This document shows positions 23,630 to 37,200 of a DNA stretch of 64,000 nucleotides, in pieces. Source of the DNA: Rallus limicola (lineage: Eukaryota; Chordata; Aves; Gruiformes; Rallidae); assembly GCA_022605955.1 (NCBI GenBank), contig JAKCOZ010000011.1, forward strand, positions 8,561,990 to 8,625,989, read 5' to 3'. Within the stretch, counting starts at the first letter, position 1. Each line of letters begins with the position of its first letter. The position numbers and the translations under genes were made by a program. The notes beneath the pieces were generated by a model. It was not told the DNA's origin. It saw only the letters and a program-made list of their open reading frames with translations, and ran no database searches.

Positions 23630-24470
23630 GCTTTTATATGGAAAAGTCAGAACAGAAGACAGGTTGGAAGAAGACTGTAAGTGGAAGGTAGTAAATTCAT
23701 AAGCAGGCAAAGAAAAGGAAGAAAAAGGTTGGGAGAACATGGTGGAGAGCAGAGCATCAGCTACCATTGGGTGAAATCTCTGAATCCATCCCTGCAGTGG
23801 GTGATACTGTGAATTTGAGGGAGGTAATCAGAGATCACTGAAAGTGCAGGGCTACATGTGAGAAGAAAGCAAACATGGTGTTAAAAGTAGCTACCAAGAA
23901 TGTGAAAAGCAGGGAAACAGTGGGGGATCTGCAGTCTGTGCCTCGCTGCTCCACAGCAACAGGGAGAGGAAAAGGGGGAAAATCCTGGTTAAGGATGACT
24001 GTGAGAGGAAAGTTACGTCAAAAAAGAGAAGAAAATAGACTAGGATGTTTAAATCACAGAATATGCTTGGAAAAAAAAAACCAACCTACAGCATGGAATA
24101 AAACGGTGATCAGAGGAAGAGTGAGAAAACAGAGTGCTAAATCACCCAGGCCCAAGAAACAGCCATTTTCAAACAAGAGAAAACTCATTCAAGTTTGAAG
24201 GTCAGGTGAAGGCAAAAGAGTAAAGCCAGAAGACAACAGGGGAGGAATGATGTTAACAAAAACCAGCAGAAAGCTGGGAGAGAAAGCGGTGCCAACACAC
24301 AAAGTTACAAGATAATGAGAGGGAAGAGGAACCAAGCGTGGTGCTGCGGAGGAGGAGAAACAGGATGCGAAAGCAAGCAGCGGTACGAGCTTCTGAACGG
24401 AGCAAGAGCTAGCGAGAGACAGATGCTCACCGACATCTGCACGCAGCACAAACCTCAGCCTGTGCTGGAG
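23630..24470. other. Purine-rich strand-asymmetric block
   Basis: The plus strand is unusually A/G-rich over about 800 bases (runs such as AAAGAAAAGGAAGAAAAAGG, GGGAGAGGAAAAGGGGGAAAA, GAGGGAAGAGGAACC). This composition yields a 107-codon plus frame (23875-24198) that is very Lys/Arg-rich and resembles no family. I regard the frame as a by-product of the purine bias, not a gene. Confidence 0.5.
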
Positions 24471-25279
24471 AAATATTTCATTGTTCCGGAAGAGAGAATT
24501 TCTTCTGATACCTGATATTATTTCCTTCCCTTCTGAATACAGAGTAGAAGCACTTTTAAATGGGATTTAAACCTAGCAGTAGAAAGTGTTAATATTTATA
24601 TAACTAAGTGGCCTTAAGCCAATGGAAAAACTGTGCACCAAAAACCCGTGATTATCTGATATTTGATAAAGATATTAGAGGTTACCAAGTTTTTTAAATA
24701 ACTTGATGGCGTTAAGTGATCATTCTTACAAAATCAACGAAGAGCAGGCCCTAGCTGAGGGCATTAATTAGCATGGCCACCTTTGAAGTCTAAAAAAAAA
24801 ACCCCATGGCCTACCTTCTGGAACCAGCCACGGGTACTTTACAGATCAACCCGCACACTGGCAAGTGAGCAGCAAAACCCAGCCAGGCTTGTTGGAAACC
24901 GGACAAGAAGCAAGACTACTTTTAGTTCTTGTACTAGACTGCATTTCCCAAAATGCCTGTATAGTCCAAGAGCCTCGAAGAGGTGACCAGGATCTACAGC
25001 AAATTGCTGCAGCAGCAATGTGAGCTTGCAAGTCTATGGGATCAAGAGGAAAAATATCTATCTTCCTTAGCTTCTGGAGAAATGAAAAAGCTAATAAAAG
25101 CAAAGGAAAAAGGAAGAATGAGGATGCAGATAGAAGAATAGAAAAATCTTGCTGGAAAAATATTTTTGTTTTGTTAGCACGATGTTTTGGTTTTTTTTTT
25201 TCATAATTATCAATGTGATTTCAATGAAAAGGCTCTCCATATGCCCCTGCATACCCCTCCAAGCTCACCAAAATGTGCT

Positions 25280-25388
25280 GAAGGAGGAGAAAAGTGAAGT
25301 GCTTTGCCTGGAGGGACCTGGGCTACAGCTCCAAGTCAGAACCCCTGGCTCCAGCATTGTGTTTCCTTGTCACACCGCTCTGCTCCGC
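25280..25388 (+). mobile_element. Possible MIR-like SINE relic
   Basis: Ordered similarity to the MIR 3' half: AGTGAAGTGCTTTGCCTGG (gttaagtgacttgcccaagg region), GTCAGAACCCCTGGCTCCAG (gaacccaggctccag region), then CACACCGCTCTGCTCC (ccactacgctgcctc region). Heavily diverged. Confidence 0.5.
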
Positions 25389-27621
25389 TAGCGGCTGAGT
25401 ATAATGCACTAAAATCCTAATCTCTAAAGCACTGTGTGCCAGTGCTCGGAGATCAGCATTTCAGTCGATTTTACTTCGCCGCTGCCATTGCACACAAGAG
25501 AGTGGCACAGCAGGGGAAAAGCAACACAATACGCAGAGATGGAGAGGCACACGTGGCTGGGGAGGGCTGGGGGGCAAGAGCATTGTAACACAATATAAAG
25601 GGGTGGGAAAAATACAAGGGAATGGAGAAAAAACAGGACTATCATGCGTGAATAGGATCCTTGGGCCCTCTCCTTCCCAGCAACCTTAACAGCAGGATGT
25701 CTCCAGGCACAATAAATCCACCATTTTCTGAGTGAGGATTTGAGTGACCAGCAGAATTTTTTCCCTTTCTTTCCTCAATCAGGGAAAGATTAGGGAATCT
25801 CTGCTACAGCCCTCCTGTGCATTTGAGTATCTGTGAATATTTCAAGATGACTTTGCTCCTGCCCATACCACATGCTTTAAAATGGCAAACAAAATGATAC
25901 TGCTGAGGCAGGGGGAGACAAAATCGGACCCAGTACTGAGTGCAAGGCCAAACGGTCCTCCAGACCCAGTCTGGCATAGTGCAAACAGGGCCACAGCACT
26001 TGACTGACCGAGCAGCGCACTTCCAAGTCAAAGGCACAATGGTAAGAGCTAAAGGGGAAAAAAACCCAACCCCTCAAATAAATAAAACAAATGCTATAAC
26101 CAACCAATAAAAAGGTCAAGAGGATCAGAAATAACTGGGCAGTAATCACAATATGATGGAGTTCATGGCACGTTACCTATTAATAACCAGTTGGGGCAAA
26201 GACTGGTTGCCATCAATCAGAAGAGCACTGTAATTTAAGAAAGTATTGTGGCCTATCAACTTCGACAACTCTTAATGTCTTTACTAAATGGGTAAGGGTG
26301 ATCTATGTCACCAAAATTTACTTCACGGTACCTGTGTCAGGCTCGAGTACCGTTACATAGGATTAGTGCTATACACTGATAAGGCTCTTTGGAGTGAAAG
26401 CTGATTGAACTTTGCACATTAAGAGCGTTTAGACAGTTTAGTGGTCTGCTAACCCACATGGGTTTGCTCATGATTCTTCCAATACGAACAGGCAGGGAGC
26501 ATCTTGGTCTCCTGAGTCTGTTCTGTGGGTTTCTCCTCATCCTCATTTATCTGTCACATAGCTAGGGAAATACTCATCTTCCTCACCCAGCAGCCATTTA
26601 GTCACAGATCTGGAAGTGTCTGTGTGAATTCTGTATCAGCTGATGTCCCTTTCCAGTAATGCTGGAAACTCTGTTATACGTGGGGGGTTTGACAGAAGTT
26701 CTCTTGCAGACATAGTGGCTGTGGTTTAATAGATTATTGCTCTGCCCTTCTGCAAAGGTTATTGTTCTCAGATCAACAGCGGTCAAACAGGATGTGTGTG
26801 TCTGCCTCAACAACCACAGCAGCTGCTAGCAAAGGTGGATGTGCATTAACATATCCACTACAGAGCACTGACATACCAATATGGCAGCTGCTGCAAGAGC
26901 AGAAATTATTATAGACATGCATGGTGAAAACATCTGAAAAATCTTGAAGCAAAGTCCACTAAAACCCAACTGCCAGGTGGGAAGGCAAAATTTCTGGGGG
27001 GGAAGTTGTTTTATGGAGTCCCTACCCCTCCCCAGCCTCTGGCATCTTGTTCCCATCCTTGCACATCACCATGTCCCTCAGTTTAAGATGCTGCCACCAC
27101 CCATGGGGTGGGTCATCCTGCCAAGAGGCAAACTGAGGCAGGTAGAAACCCCCCTGCCATTCCTCTCCTCCTCCCTGTTCTGAAGGATTATTTTTAGCCC
27201 AGACCAGTTGATAATCTGTTTCATGGCAGGCATGCCTCTCAAACTAAGCATTAGCACCACTGTACAGGCAGGGAGAACAAATACACAAAAAAAGGGTGAA
27301 GTCTTTAAACCACTGATGCTTATGAGGCTTTTGGAATGCAAAATTGTAGCTTGACTGGTACCTCTAAACTGCCAAAAAATCCATTATCCAATAATAATCT
27401 AAACAAAGCAATCCAGAATTAAAAAAACTTCCTCAACTCCTGGTGCTCTTCTTTCCATGTAGATGTTTTAGAGATCAAGACTACAACCAGTAGCAGAGAC
27501 AGTAAGCACAAACTGAGATGACCTTACAGGGAAAGAATTAGCCAGCACTCTAACACTGAAGAAGGATTTACATTTGAAGGCATCTTACACATGGTATAAA
27601 TGTCACTCCTTCCTTGTGCTG

Positions 27622-27631
27622 CCCCCCCCCC
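27622..27631. repeat. Poly(C) homopolymer run
   Basis: Ten consecutive C residues followed by TTCTCCC. A simple-sequence tract. Confidence 0.9.
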
Positions 27632-28252
27632 TTCTCCCAAAGTCACTGGAAAACAAAACACAAAAAAACTTGAAGAAGAGAGGAAGTTAAAAGTGGAACC
27701 AAACCAAACCAGAAGTAAATAAAAATGTTTTACCTGACTCCCCTGGGCATGGAACGGCAGGCCTTGCAATAATGAGAGTGAGGAATGAAATTTTAAAATG
27801 AATGCAAGTGGGAGAAACTGCAGAGAAAATTGAGACAGAGTTTCACCGTTATTTATCCCAGACAAAGTGTACATGCTCGGCTCTGAGCAATCCATGGCAC
27901 AGGAGCGGCACCAGGATGGAGCTCCGACACAACTAATCTTCCTTTTCTATTCCCTTCTGTGCTTTTGAGGAGGAAAGGGGAGAGAAAGCAATTTAGTGTA
28001 GTGATGCAACTTGTTTACTTCTCTGTACCTGCTCGGCTATGTTGGCTGAAATATATTTTTTTAGAGGTGCAAGAGAGAAGGAAGTTAGGAGAGAGGGAAT
28101 TACAGGAGTAGAGAGGAGACAAGATTGTAAGACAGGCCTCCACACTTTGCCACTGCCCGGTGCTTCATGCAAATGACATCCACACCGCCAACCACAGCCA
28201 ACAAAATTACATGGGTCACCCATGTAAGGGACTAGAGATACACCTTAACAAT

Positions 28253-28700
28253 TGATGACAGAACCATATCTCTCAAACTTTCAGGGACCCTCTGGAGACA
28301 GCAATGGGCATGTGTCCCATCACCAGGTGGAAGGTGTGGCTATGCCAAGGACTTCATGACTATACAATGAGATAACACTATAAAAAGGCGAGACCAACAA
28401 AGACGGAAAGGAATGTTACCCTAGATCGTGACACCCAACACTTAGTGTGCTTAAACCATTTAAAGCTCTGCTTCTTTTTAACACAGTAGCAATGCTCAAA
28501 TGAGCAGCTTAGATAGCAGATCTAATAGGTCACTGTGTGCCTGGCCTGATTTACCACCACAAAAAGCCAGCCTGCTCCACGGCAAGGGCCCTAACTCCTT
28601 CTGCTGAGATGGGACACGCTCAAGCACTTGGGTAATTCAGCTCACGGCATTGCTGGGCAGACAGGCATCATCACCCTTTGCAGCTGGGGACAGGGAGGAA
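28253..28700 (+). mobile_element. Candidate solo LTR with TATA box
   Basis: The region has the layout of a retroviral LTR: a U3-like part, a strong TATA box TATAAAAAGG at 28379-28388, then GCGAGACCAACAAAGACGG where initiation would be expected. The phrases GACCCTCTGGAGACAG and GGGCATGTGTCCCATCACC remind me of avian ERV LTRs, from memory only. It abuts the tail of a minus-strand CR1 at 28704. Ends and target duplication are not resolved, no internal retroviral region is present, and the strand is given by the TATA direction. Confidence 0.45.
28379..28388 (+). promoter_or_regulatory. TATA box candidate
   Basis: TATAAAAAGG followed by CGAG is a near-ideal TATA element. It sits within the candidate LTR, so it is probably a relic of the LTR promoter. 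Activity unknown. Confidence 0.45.
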
Positions 28701-28703
28701 GGC

Positions 28704-29192
28704 TTCACAGAATCACTAGGTTGGAAAAGTCCTTTGAGATTATTGAGTCCAACCGTACCTTTCCCCTACTAAACTGTATCCCTGAGCATCTCAACCACCC
28801 ATCTTGTCAATGCATCCAGGGATGGTAACTCAATCCCTTCCCTGGGCTGCCTGTTCCAGTGCCTGATAACCCTTTCAGTGAAGAGTTTTTTTCCTAATGT
28901 CTAATCTGAACCTGCCCTTGTGCAGCTTGAGCCCATTCCCCCTTGTCCCATCACCTGTTGCTTGGGCAAAGAGACCAACACCCACCTCTCTACACCCTCC
29001 TTTCAGGCTGTTAGTTGTAGGCGGTGATAAAGTAAGAGCCTCCTCTTCTCCAGGCTAAACACCCCCAGTTCCCTCAGCCTCTCCTCATAAGGCTTGATCT
29101 CCAACCCCTTCACCAGCTTGGTTGCCCTTCCCTGGACACACTCCAGGACCTTGATGTCTTTCTTATAGTGAGGGATACAAAACTGAACACCA
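28704..29192 (-). mobile_element. CR1 LINE, 5'-truncated copy
   Basis: Complemented tail TTCACAGAATCACTAGGTTG, GAGATTATTGAGTCCAACC, then GGCTGCCTGTTCCAGTGCC, CAGTGAAGAGTTTTTTTCC and CTTGTCCCATCACC. The ORF2 C-terminus follows: a minus frame at 29003-29233 reads [21 protein letters not shown] and [13 protein letters not shown]. About 490 bases with indels. It stops near ACAAAACTGAACACC. Confidence 0.95.
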
Positions 29193-31170
29193 GTATCACC
29201 CTCCAGTTCCATCTCAGATCCCTGTGACTGCAAAGGGAAGAAAAGGGTGGAGAATATGGAGGAGCCTAGGGAAACTTAAATGGTATTACAGAAATGGTCT
29301 CTCAGCTTAACAAAACCTACCAAGTCACCAACTTCTGACTGCTTTATAACCCCCCCATTACAGCTGATACATCAACATGGAGAAAACTGTTTTAAAACAC
29401 ATTAACAACGAACACCTATGTACTCTGTGGCTCTTTGTAGTTTGCCTAACACTTCAGAATGTGTTAAAATCACACATAAAAGTTATAGTAGCCTAACACT
29501 CAGGAAATAAGAGTCTTTTTAAAGGTTTAATTCAACTACTAATGGATTTTCTCCCAAGTTAGGAAACATTTATATATTGCTGATTTACTGCAGGTGTAGT
29601 GACTGAATTTGGACTTACATATACCAGCTGCAAGCAAATCAAGGAAAAGGCTTCATAAATCAGTTTAAGGCACTGTAGGCTTCATAGTGCTTGGATGGAG
29701 GGAGAATTTCCCCACACAAGCACACAAAACAAATGGGAGTTTATAATTTTCTCTGTCACAGCTCATAACTTTTAAAGGTTAGAAATCAAAGCACCACCAG
29801 AGTGGAATTTCATACATTTGAATGGGATGGACGTAAGGCATCCCAACTAGTGAATTATGTCATTCCATCTTTACACAACAAAAGAATGAACAATGCAACA
29901 GTTGTTACAAAGGCGTCGACTAATTGTGTTATTTGGCAAATACCTTACCTCAAAATTTTTCTGCATACATCAAGATTTTTGACTTTCTCTGTTTTAAGAG
30001 ACTGTTCTCCAGCACCTATTTCACCTTTTTAAATGAATCTTGCAATGCACGCTGCGTTTTGCAGGGTTTGGGTTTTTTTTCTCCCAAACAAGTTGCCCTG
30101 GCTTGGTGTCAGACATTGTAAAACAAGAAGCCACAGTGACTTTATCCAAGAAATATGAGGTGGCAGAGATCCAGTACGCCCAGCACTCAAGGTGAAAGAA
30201 CAGCATGGAAAAAGATTCACAAATTAATTGTCAATTATGGAAGACTGCCGGAGTGAATACTAGATGCATGCATGGGGTAATTTACCCAGGCACCTGCACA
30301 ACTGAGCTGTGAATGGTGCTGAAGCAATTACTCTATTTTTAAAAAGAATGAGATATCATCATTGAAAAAGGACACACACACACACAAAAAAAAAAAGGAG
30401 CAATTTTAAGGGTTTCTATGCACATAAATTCAGCAAGAGTTAAGCACTGAAGACCTGAACGGACAGTGTTCCTCTGGAGGAACTGGAGGTCAGTAAGCCA
30501 AGCAAGGAAGGGAAAGAAATTGCTCATACAGCTTTTCCACTGCATGCAGGTGACCAAAAAGACGCTACTGTACCTGTACTTACAATATGGGCATCGTGCA
30601 GCAGGAGGTGGAACACACTGAGAACTCATTTCTCATCCAACATAGCAGGAAAGACACTAGGCAGGTGGTGAGGATTTCTACCTCCTCTGACCCAGGTGGT
30701 TTTGACAGAGAGTTTGGGAGCACTCCATTCCTGGTTATCAGCAATTCCCTGGACACATTGCACAAACTCTGGATCCTTCCTGAACAAACACCAGCAAACT
30801 GCTCCTTGGCTTGCAAGACTCAAGGATGACACAGCAAATTCTCCTCATCTCGGTTCTCTATGCATGTCTGTGGTCCTTGCTCCCATTGGCATGCCACAGG
30901 AGTGCAGGAAGAACCAGAGTCAGTGCAGCAGCTGCTCCTCCTGGCTCTTTGAATAGAGGGAAAACAGTTTTTACCCAATGCACGGGGAGTGATATCATCA
31001 AGTTAGCAAGCCAAGAACATAAGGGATACATCAGAAAGGAAACAGGAACAAGAGCTTCCCCTTACAAAGCAAACAGTCATGCTTTTTTAGAGCAAAATCT
31101 TTGCCTAAAAAGCTCTATCAAAGTACCTCATGGGAGGTTCAGACCATTTTCAAGTGCTGGAAGAAAAACA
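29193..31170. other. Unique sequence, no gene seen
   Basis: AT-rich to about 30400, then mixed. Contains a short (CA)n/A-rich tract at 30372-30397. Overlapping frames around 30580-31191 on both strands (up to 126 codons) have no recognisable domain. Confidence 0.55.
30372..30397. repeat. (AC)n microsatellite followed by A-run
   Basis: About seven AC units (ACACACACACACAC) run straight into twelve A residues. A short, likely polymorphic simple repeat. Confidence 0.9.
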
Positions 31171-31172
31171 GT

Positions 31173-31265
31173 CCTGGGGTTAGAGTGGTAACCTGGATCT
31201 GGGGAGACCCACTTCAGTTCTTTGCTCTGCCAAGCGTTCTTGCATGACCTTAGGCAAAAACACTG
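31173..31265 (-). mobile_element. MIR-like ancient SINE relic
   Basis: The plus strand reads TAGAGTGGTAACCTGGATCT, GGGGAGACCCACTTCAGTTC, TTTGCTCTGCCAAGCG and TGCATGACCTTAGGCAAAAA. This matches, in order, the complement of the MIR 3' region (tagtggttaagagc, gacctgggttcaaatcc, ggctctgcca, gtgaccttgggcaagt). Diverged, with no TSD. Confidence 0.65.
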
Positions 31266-34200
31266 AAGCTGTAGTTAGCGGATAGCTTGGCTTCAAAAGC
31301 AACTTCAGCCTAAGAAGTTCTTCCCTTCCCCATGCCTGCCATTTGTTGCCTGAGAGCCCAGAGGCACTACCCTGTAAACCGAATTACTAGGCAGAAAGAT
31401 GTTAAAAGCCAGGTTTTTTGTTGTATTTTGGGGAGCGAGATAATTTTGTGTTACACTGCTTAAAGGATCTGCAATCCATCAGCTACAGCAGCCAAACCGT
31501 AGAAGGGATGCTGGGGAAGCCCAATGGTGGCACAGGAGCTGGGACAACCAACCTGGAGGAAGGCTGAAAAGCCAATATGCTGCCCAAGCCAGGTGGAGAA
31601 ACCTCCTTGGTGGTGTCAGATCCACTTGGATGGCATCAGTCACTGCCCTTTGAGATGAAGCTCCCTGTCCCCAGCTGTCTCTCCAAACCCCTTCGCAGGG
31701 ATGTTGCACTCCTAGCAGAGATGGCAGAAGGAAACACATCAGCACTTCACCTGCTGATGCATGGAGTGCTTCACCTGCTGTCTGGAGGAAGAAACAGCCA
31801 GGAATCTGCTAAAACCACTGCCAGGACTAATGCAAGGTGCTTTGTAACCTCCTCCCTAAACCTTGGGCTCCCAGGCATTATCTCCTAGCTGGGGACAGCA
31901 GCACTGCTCTTGCTCCTGGGCTGCTGTGAGGATAAATAGCATAAAGGCAGCGAGACACCCCAGGTAAACGGGGGCCATGGGGAGACCGACAACAGAAAGC
32001 AGCAGCCAGTCTCATTTTGGTAAGCTCCAATTTTAAAAGCCGACATGCAAATCTCTGCTTACCCTACATAATGTGAACATTCTCCTACCAACCCCGGCTC
32101 CTGATTAACTCAGTACATCACTTGCCAGCGCTATCTGAATGAGCCTGTGAGCCCAATTAGCAGCAGATGCAGCACTAACACTCCTCACCTGCTGTGCTTA
32201 CCAGTCTTCAGATCAGGAAGGGAAGGGAATATATCAAAGACTTGCAGAGGGAAGGAAGCTTAGAAAAGAGCTAAGAAAGGATGAGGGAAATAGGTGTCTG
32301 CAACTGTTCCTCAGGCAAGGAAACAGAACCCTATACAAAAGGGAAAACACATGGGCCTAGGGAAAACATTGCTAGAGATCAGAAAAAACATCCAAAGGGC
32401 TGCTCTGGCACCCTGTGAGCGCGGCATAGGCTGTAGCCAGGAGTGCTATGGAGGCTCAGGGGATGTCCTGGCCTCACCCAAACCCCAGGGAGCTCTGCCA
32501 CAAGCAGAGCTTCTCCCCACGTGCTCTGGTACATCAGCACCGGCACCTAAGTCATTCTGTCTTTTCCTTGAGTTCTTCTTGACTTGTTAGTGGGTCTTTT
32601 TAGTGCCCCAAATGGTAGTAAGGAGCCTCTCAATTCTACAGCAGCAATACTAATACAACCTGGACAATGGCCACAACTTTTCTGACCTTTAAAAGTCCAT
32701 AGCTACCTCTAAGTTATATCTCTGAACCTCTACATCAATGAAATTACTGCTCTTATCCAACAAAGCATCTTTCACTTCAACTGTTGGCATTGCTATTCTT
32801 CATGGGCAAGTTCAGGGTTATGGTCAGAGAAGCAGAGAACCTGTCTTTGGGAGAAGGTCCTAACAAAGTTTAGGCAGGCAGACCTGCGAGTCCCTGAAGC
32901 TTTGAGCTGTTGGGAAAAGTGGATTTAATGCTATATTGATATATGCTGATGATATTGATATATCTCATTCCAAGAAGCTTAAATCTGTTTCCATGTTGGA
33001 CAAGGAGAGTCTGGCCACACTGTGTAAACCAGAACCAGACTCAGCAGTAGCTTCTACATGTCCATCTTTCCTACACTTCATCTGCCCCAGAAGTAAAAGG
33101 AAAATGGATTTAATTATTTATTTATTAGAAAAGTAAACACGCATCTTGGTGAGCTTCTTCTGTTGCTTCTGTTGCTATCTTTGAGACAGTCATTCTGGTT
33201 GTAAGCTATAGATTAACAAAAACACTTTGAAAGAACCATCTCATCCAAGGTATAGTCAAACAGGCCAACTAGGATCCCATTTACAAACATAATCACTGAT
33301 GTCTAGATATTAAATTTGTATCCTTCAGTGACCACTGACCATCCCCAAGTGCCACCCACATGCCATCCCTTGGCTTGGCAGCAGTCTCGGTGGAGGGACA
33401 CCATCCAGTCTGAGCCAGCTGGATTGTGCAACACAGAAAGTTACTTCCCAAAGTTGCTGACAGTAGTTTCCATAAAAAGTCTTTCAGACTCTAAAAGATG
33501 ACCCAAACAGCTGACATCTCCAAGCAATGCTCCTGACAGAAAGACAATTAAATAGACAGTTTTGTTTTCTACGGACACATTCCCTTATCTTTGAAACAGG
33601 AATGATGATGCATTTTCAGAAAGAGGAAATTAACGTCTCTTTCACTGGGCTTTACAACTGAATTTGTTTTTCTAAACATTTACTCTTCATCTACAGCATG
33701 AGAAGCTATTGCTAAGGGCTGACAGAGAGAGATAGAAGTGGTGACCATGCCACCACAGCAAGACATGCAAAACTATATCCAGACTCCACCCTTGCAGGTC
33801 AGATACACAGGATCAGAGGCAGAAACACAGATGCGGAAGACCTGGAGCAAACACACAGTGGAAGAGATTTTTAGCCAATGCAACAGAGGCACTTCAAATT
33901 ACTTTTCTAATCTAGCCTTTTGAAGCAGAAGGGAGTCTGAAAGCATGCAAGAATTCTAATTTAGCCTGAAAAGTGAAGGAAAAAAAAAGTCTGTCCAGAA
34001 GACTGAAAATAAAGGAGAACAGCAGAGGTAGCAGCCTGCTCTTCAGTTCTCTGGAGGACAAGTAATAAAGCAGCGTACAGCAAGTCCAGCCCCAGGTCAC
34101 CTCGGGACCTCTGGTTAGCTCCTGGCTATTACAGAGCCTCAAGGCAATGCCCGTGATGGCTCCTGCTCTTTCCCAAGGGCATGCTGTATTTGGGCTTTTA

Positions 34201-37200
34201 GTCTTCATCTTCCAGATTATCAGGACACATTTAGTAGCTTATGATATGAAGCAAGAGACACAGACATCTGTGGGCATCGCTGTATTGCACATGAAAGACA
34301 GCTGCTACCTGCCCATGCAGAGACCTGAATTCACATGGTGCCTTGTGATCTTACATTTCACGACATACCTGCCATGTACCTGAGAAGACTGTCATTTTTA
34401 AATCATATCCACCAAATCCTGTATCACAATGACAAGATGCATAAGCATCCATGAACTGAAGTCCCTCCAGCTGAGCAGATATCATCATTGTGCTATGTAT
34501 CCATCCTAAACCATTAGTTTTAGCTGGTTGAGAAGGAGCTGCAATTTCCTAAGATGTAAGTAGGCTTCTCAGCCTTGGTAAGAGACCAAACCATCATGCT
34601 TCTTTTGCTTTTGGACATCCTGGTACATTTTTCTTGACCCACTACCATGACTGCATTTATTTAATTTAATTTGTAGTACTACAAGGCACATGTGGACCAG
34701 GGGAACAACTACTGGAAAAACAGATTTCAGAGATCTGGTATTCAGATTGTGTCAAATTTGCTCCTATGTACGCATTCAATAAGACAGTGAACAGTCAGAT
34801 GAAGTTCTGTAAAAATATCTCCTTTTAAACCAAGCAATTGCTATGGTCCAAAGCTAATAGCATGGAGAAGTATTCTGAAGTAAAAGGAATTTGGGTCATG
34901 AAACTCTGAGGAGGAAAATTGTCTTTCACAGGGCCTATCCTCCCCTGCTTTTGATTCAAAAGCAGATAAGTGCTTTTGGTATGTTCCCAAAATGGTCCTT
35001 TCAAAACCGATCCTCCCCTTCCCTCCCCTGCTTTTGCAGAGGGTAAAGGTGCTGCCCTGGTGACTGTCCAGCATGCACCCACACCAAGGTTTGTTCCTAC
35101 CTAGTCAAAATGTCTATCCTCACCTCCCCAGTACAGATACAGCTTTAAGAGACAAAAACTACAGATCAAATCCCTCCTTTGATGAATAACCTTGTTCCTT
35201 CTATCACAGCGATTGCTACACACGGGCACTACCGATAACTCAAACCATTTCTGCTAGACAACAGCAGGCAGCTCTCACTGAGTCAATGTTTCAAACCCTC
35301 ATGGTTTCACTTCACGGGGCCTGGATGGTATGAACACGGATGACAGAGGCAGCCAGCAGAAATGTCACGGCTGCCCAACGTGGGGCAGCACCACCAGTAT
35401 AGAAGATCCGACTGGAGCTTTGGCGAGGCTCACTCAGCATCAAAACAAAGCCTGTGTATGGTGGATCACACTTGCCTGATCTCAACCCTTGGGACTGCCA
35501 GCAGGATTGGGTTGTCAAGCGCTCTGAAAGCATGAAGTGTGACACTATTTGACAAAATCAAAAGGTGTAAATAATATATGCATATTATTCTATCTCCAGG
35601 GAAAAGGTTTGAATATTATAAACTGTAAATAAATAATAAAGGCTCAAAGCCAAGAGCACCCAAATATATAGAAGAATGTATCTGAGCCATAACTTTACAG
35701 CTGCAACTCGGGATTTTATACATAATTTGGAGTTTTCTGTTCTTCATTCCTCATGTTGGAAAAAAATAAAGGAATGAGCTCTGAAGAAGACTGACAGAAC
35801 ACGGAAAAAAAATGAACTGTAAGATCCATTTGCACTTAGCTTGTTGTTTGTTCTGTTGGTTGTGTTGGGTTTTTTTAATCAGAGGGGGGAAAAGACCCAA
35901 TTACTGTGCAGAAATGAAAGATTCACTCCAGATAGTCATTGACACTTGTCAGACTGCACTTTATAGCTTTTCTTTATGACCACCAGTACAATAAGCACCC
36001 AGTGTTTGACTTTCAGTGCAAACATTTCCAAACATCAAGTACCTGAAAACAGTCTGTGCAGAGTCTCTCCGTGATAGTTCCTAAATATCCTCCAATGTTA
36101 TTCAAAGAATGAGAAAGCCATTTGTTCCAAGATATGTAAAAAAGTGGAAAATTTGATGTGATGCTACTTCAGATTAAAACCAAGCAATTTCATTCTATGC
36201 TTTATATGCTCTCCAATCCCAGTAAGTATAATTATAGGCGTCTGTCTACTTACAAATCTCTCTGTACAATGGAAAAAGGAATACAATTTTTAGTTGTCCA
36301 AATTACAAGAGACGGTAATACACAAAAGCAATAAACACAGGTTCTGCCAGCAATCAGATAACACTTATCGTAAACAATAGCGTTTGCGATTTATTTGAAA
36401 CAGGTTCAGCTGCTACAACTTAAGATTTGGTTATTCTTGTTTTCGTGTTGGGTTTTCCAGCAGGTGGTGAGGACATGATAGAAGTGTCTAAGTACAAGAG
36501 ATTTCTAAAAGGGACGAGGTACTGCATTGCATATGAAATATTACAGAGATTTATTTTGCAAAATCAGTTTTCCACCTCCCACTGGCCTCTACTAGTTTGT
36601 AGAGGCTACTTCTGAAACTTTGCCTTGGCTTTCAGCTCTCCCAGTACCACATACATCTTGATGCCACACAAAAGGTGACCCACGTTCAGAAGTGACTCCA
36701 AACCTCATCAATTCTGTGTGCTGGATCCTTACACAAGTGGGAAATTATACAATGCACTGAAGTAAATGCTAATGGCAGATAAAAGCCCAGAAAAGATGGA
36801 CTAAGCTTCCTGCAGCAGTATTCAGAGGAGTGTGATTTATTGTAGTTCTGATAATGAGGGAAGGAGCCCTCAAAAGTCCTAACATCCTACTCCGAGCAAA
36901 TACCACACCATGAAAATGCCACAAAACACCACTGTGTGAGTACTGTATCTGAACAGTGATCCCTGCATGCATTTGGGTAACATGGTGGGAATGTGTATCT
37001 GCAGTAAGGATGTAGACTTAGTAAGGATTTTAAATGTTGCATGGGATAGGGTAGTCTGATGCAATGGATCCACCTTGCTACATGTTGCTCCATTCTCCTA
37101 CCCATCTCCTCACTCCCAGCCTCTCCAAAGGCTGAGCTTATCCACATGGAACATGACAAAATGCTTTACAGACTCTCCATACAAGTAACTGCTTTCCCAG

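Larger units (their letters stand above)
22523..28252. other. 5.7-kb mostly unique sequence
   Basis: Contains an (ATTT)n-type tract at about 23047-23069, the purine-rich block and MIR-like relic listed separately, a poly(C) run at 27622-27631, and many domainless short frames. No exon or CR1 recognised. Confidence 0.5.

Noticed and set aside
27120..27145. GAGGCAAACTGAGGCAGG, like the MIR core
   Set aside because: Flanks do not continue the MIR order, and a nearby CCTCAGTTT runs in the opposite direction. Too short to call.
32936..33136. Open frame reading IYADDIDI, like a reverse-transcriptase YADD box
   Set aside because: The DNA is a short GATATTGATATAT-type repeat that gives this peptide by chance. 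No flanking RT motif is seen in any phase.
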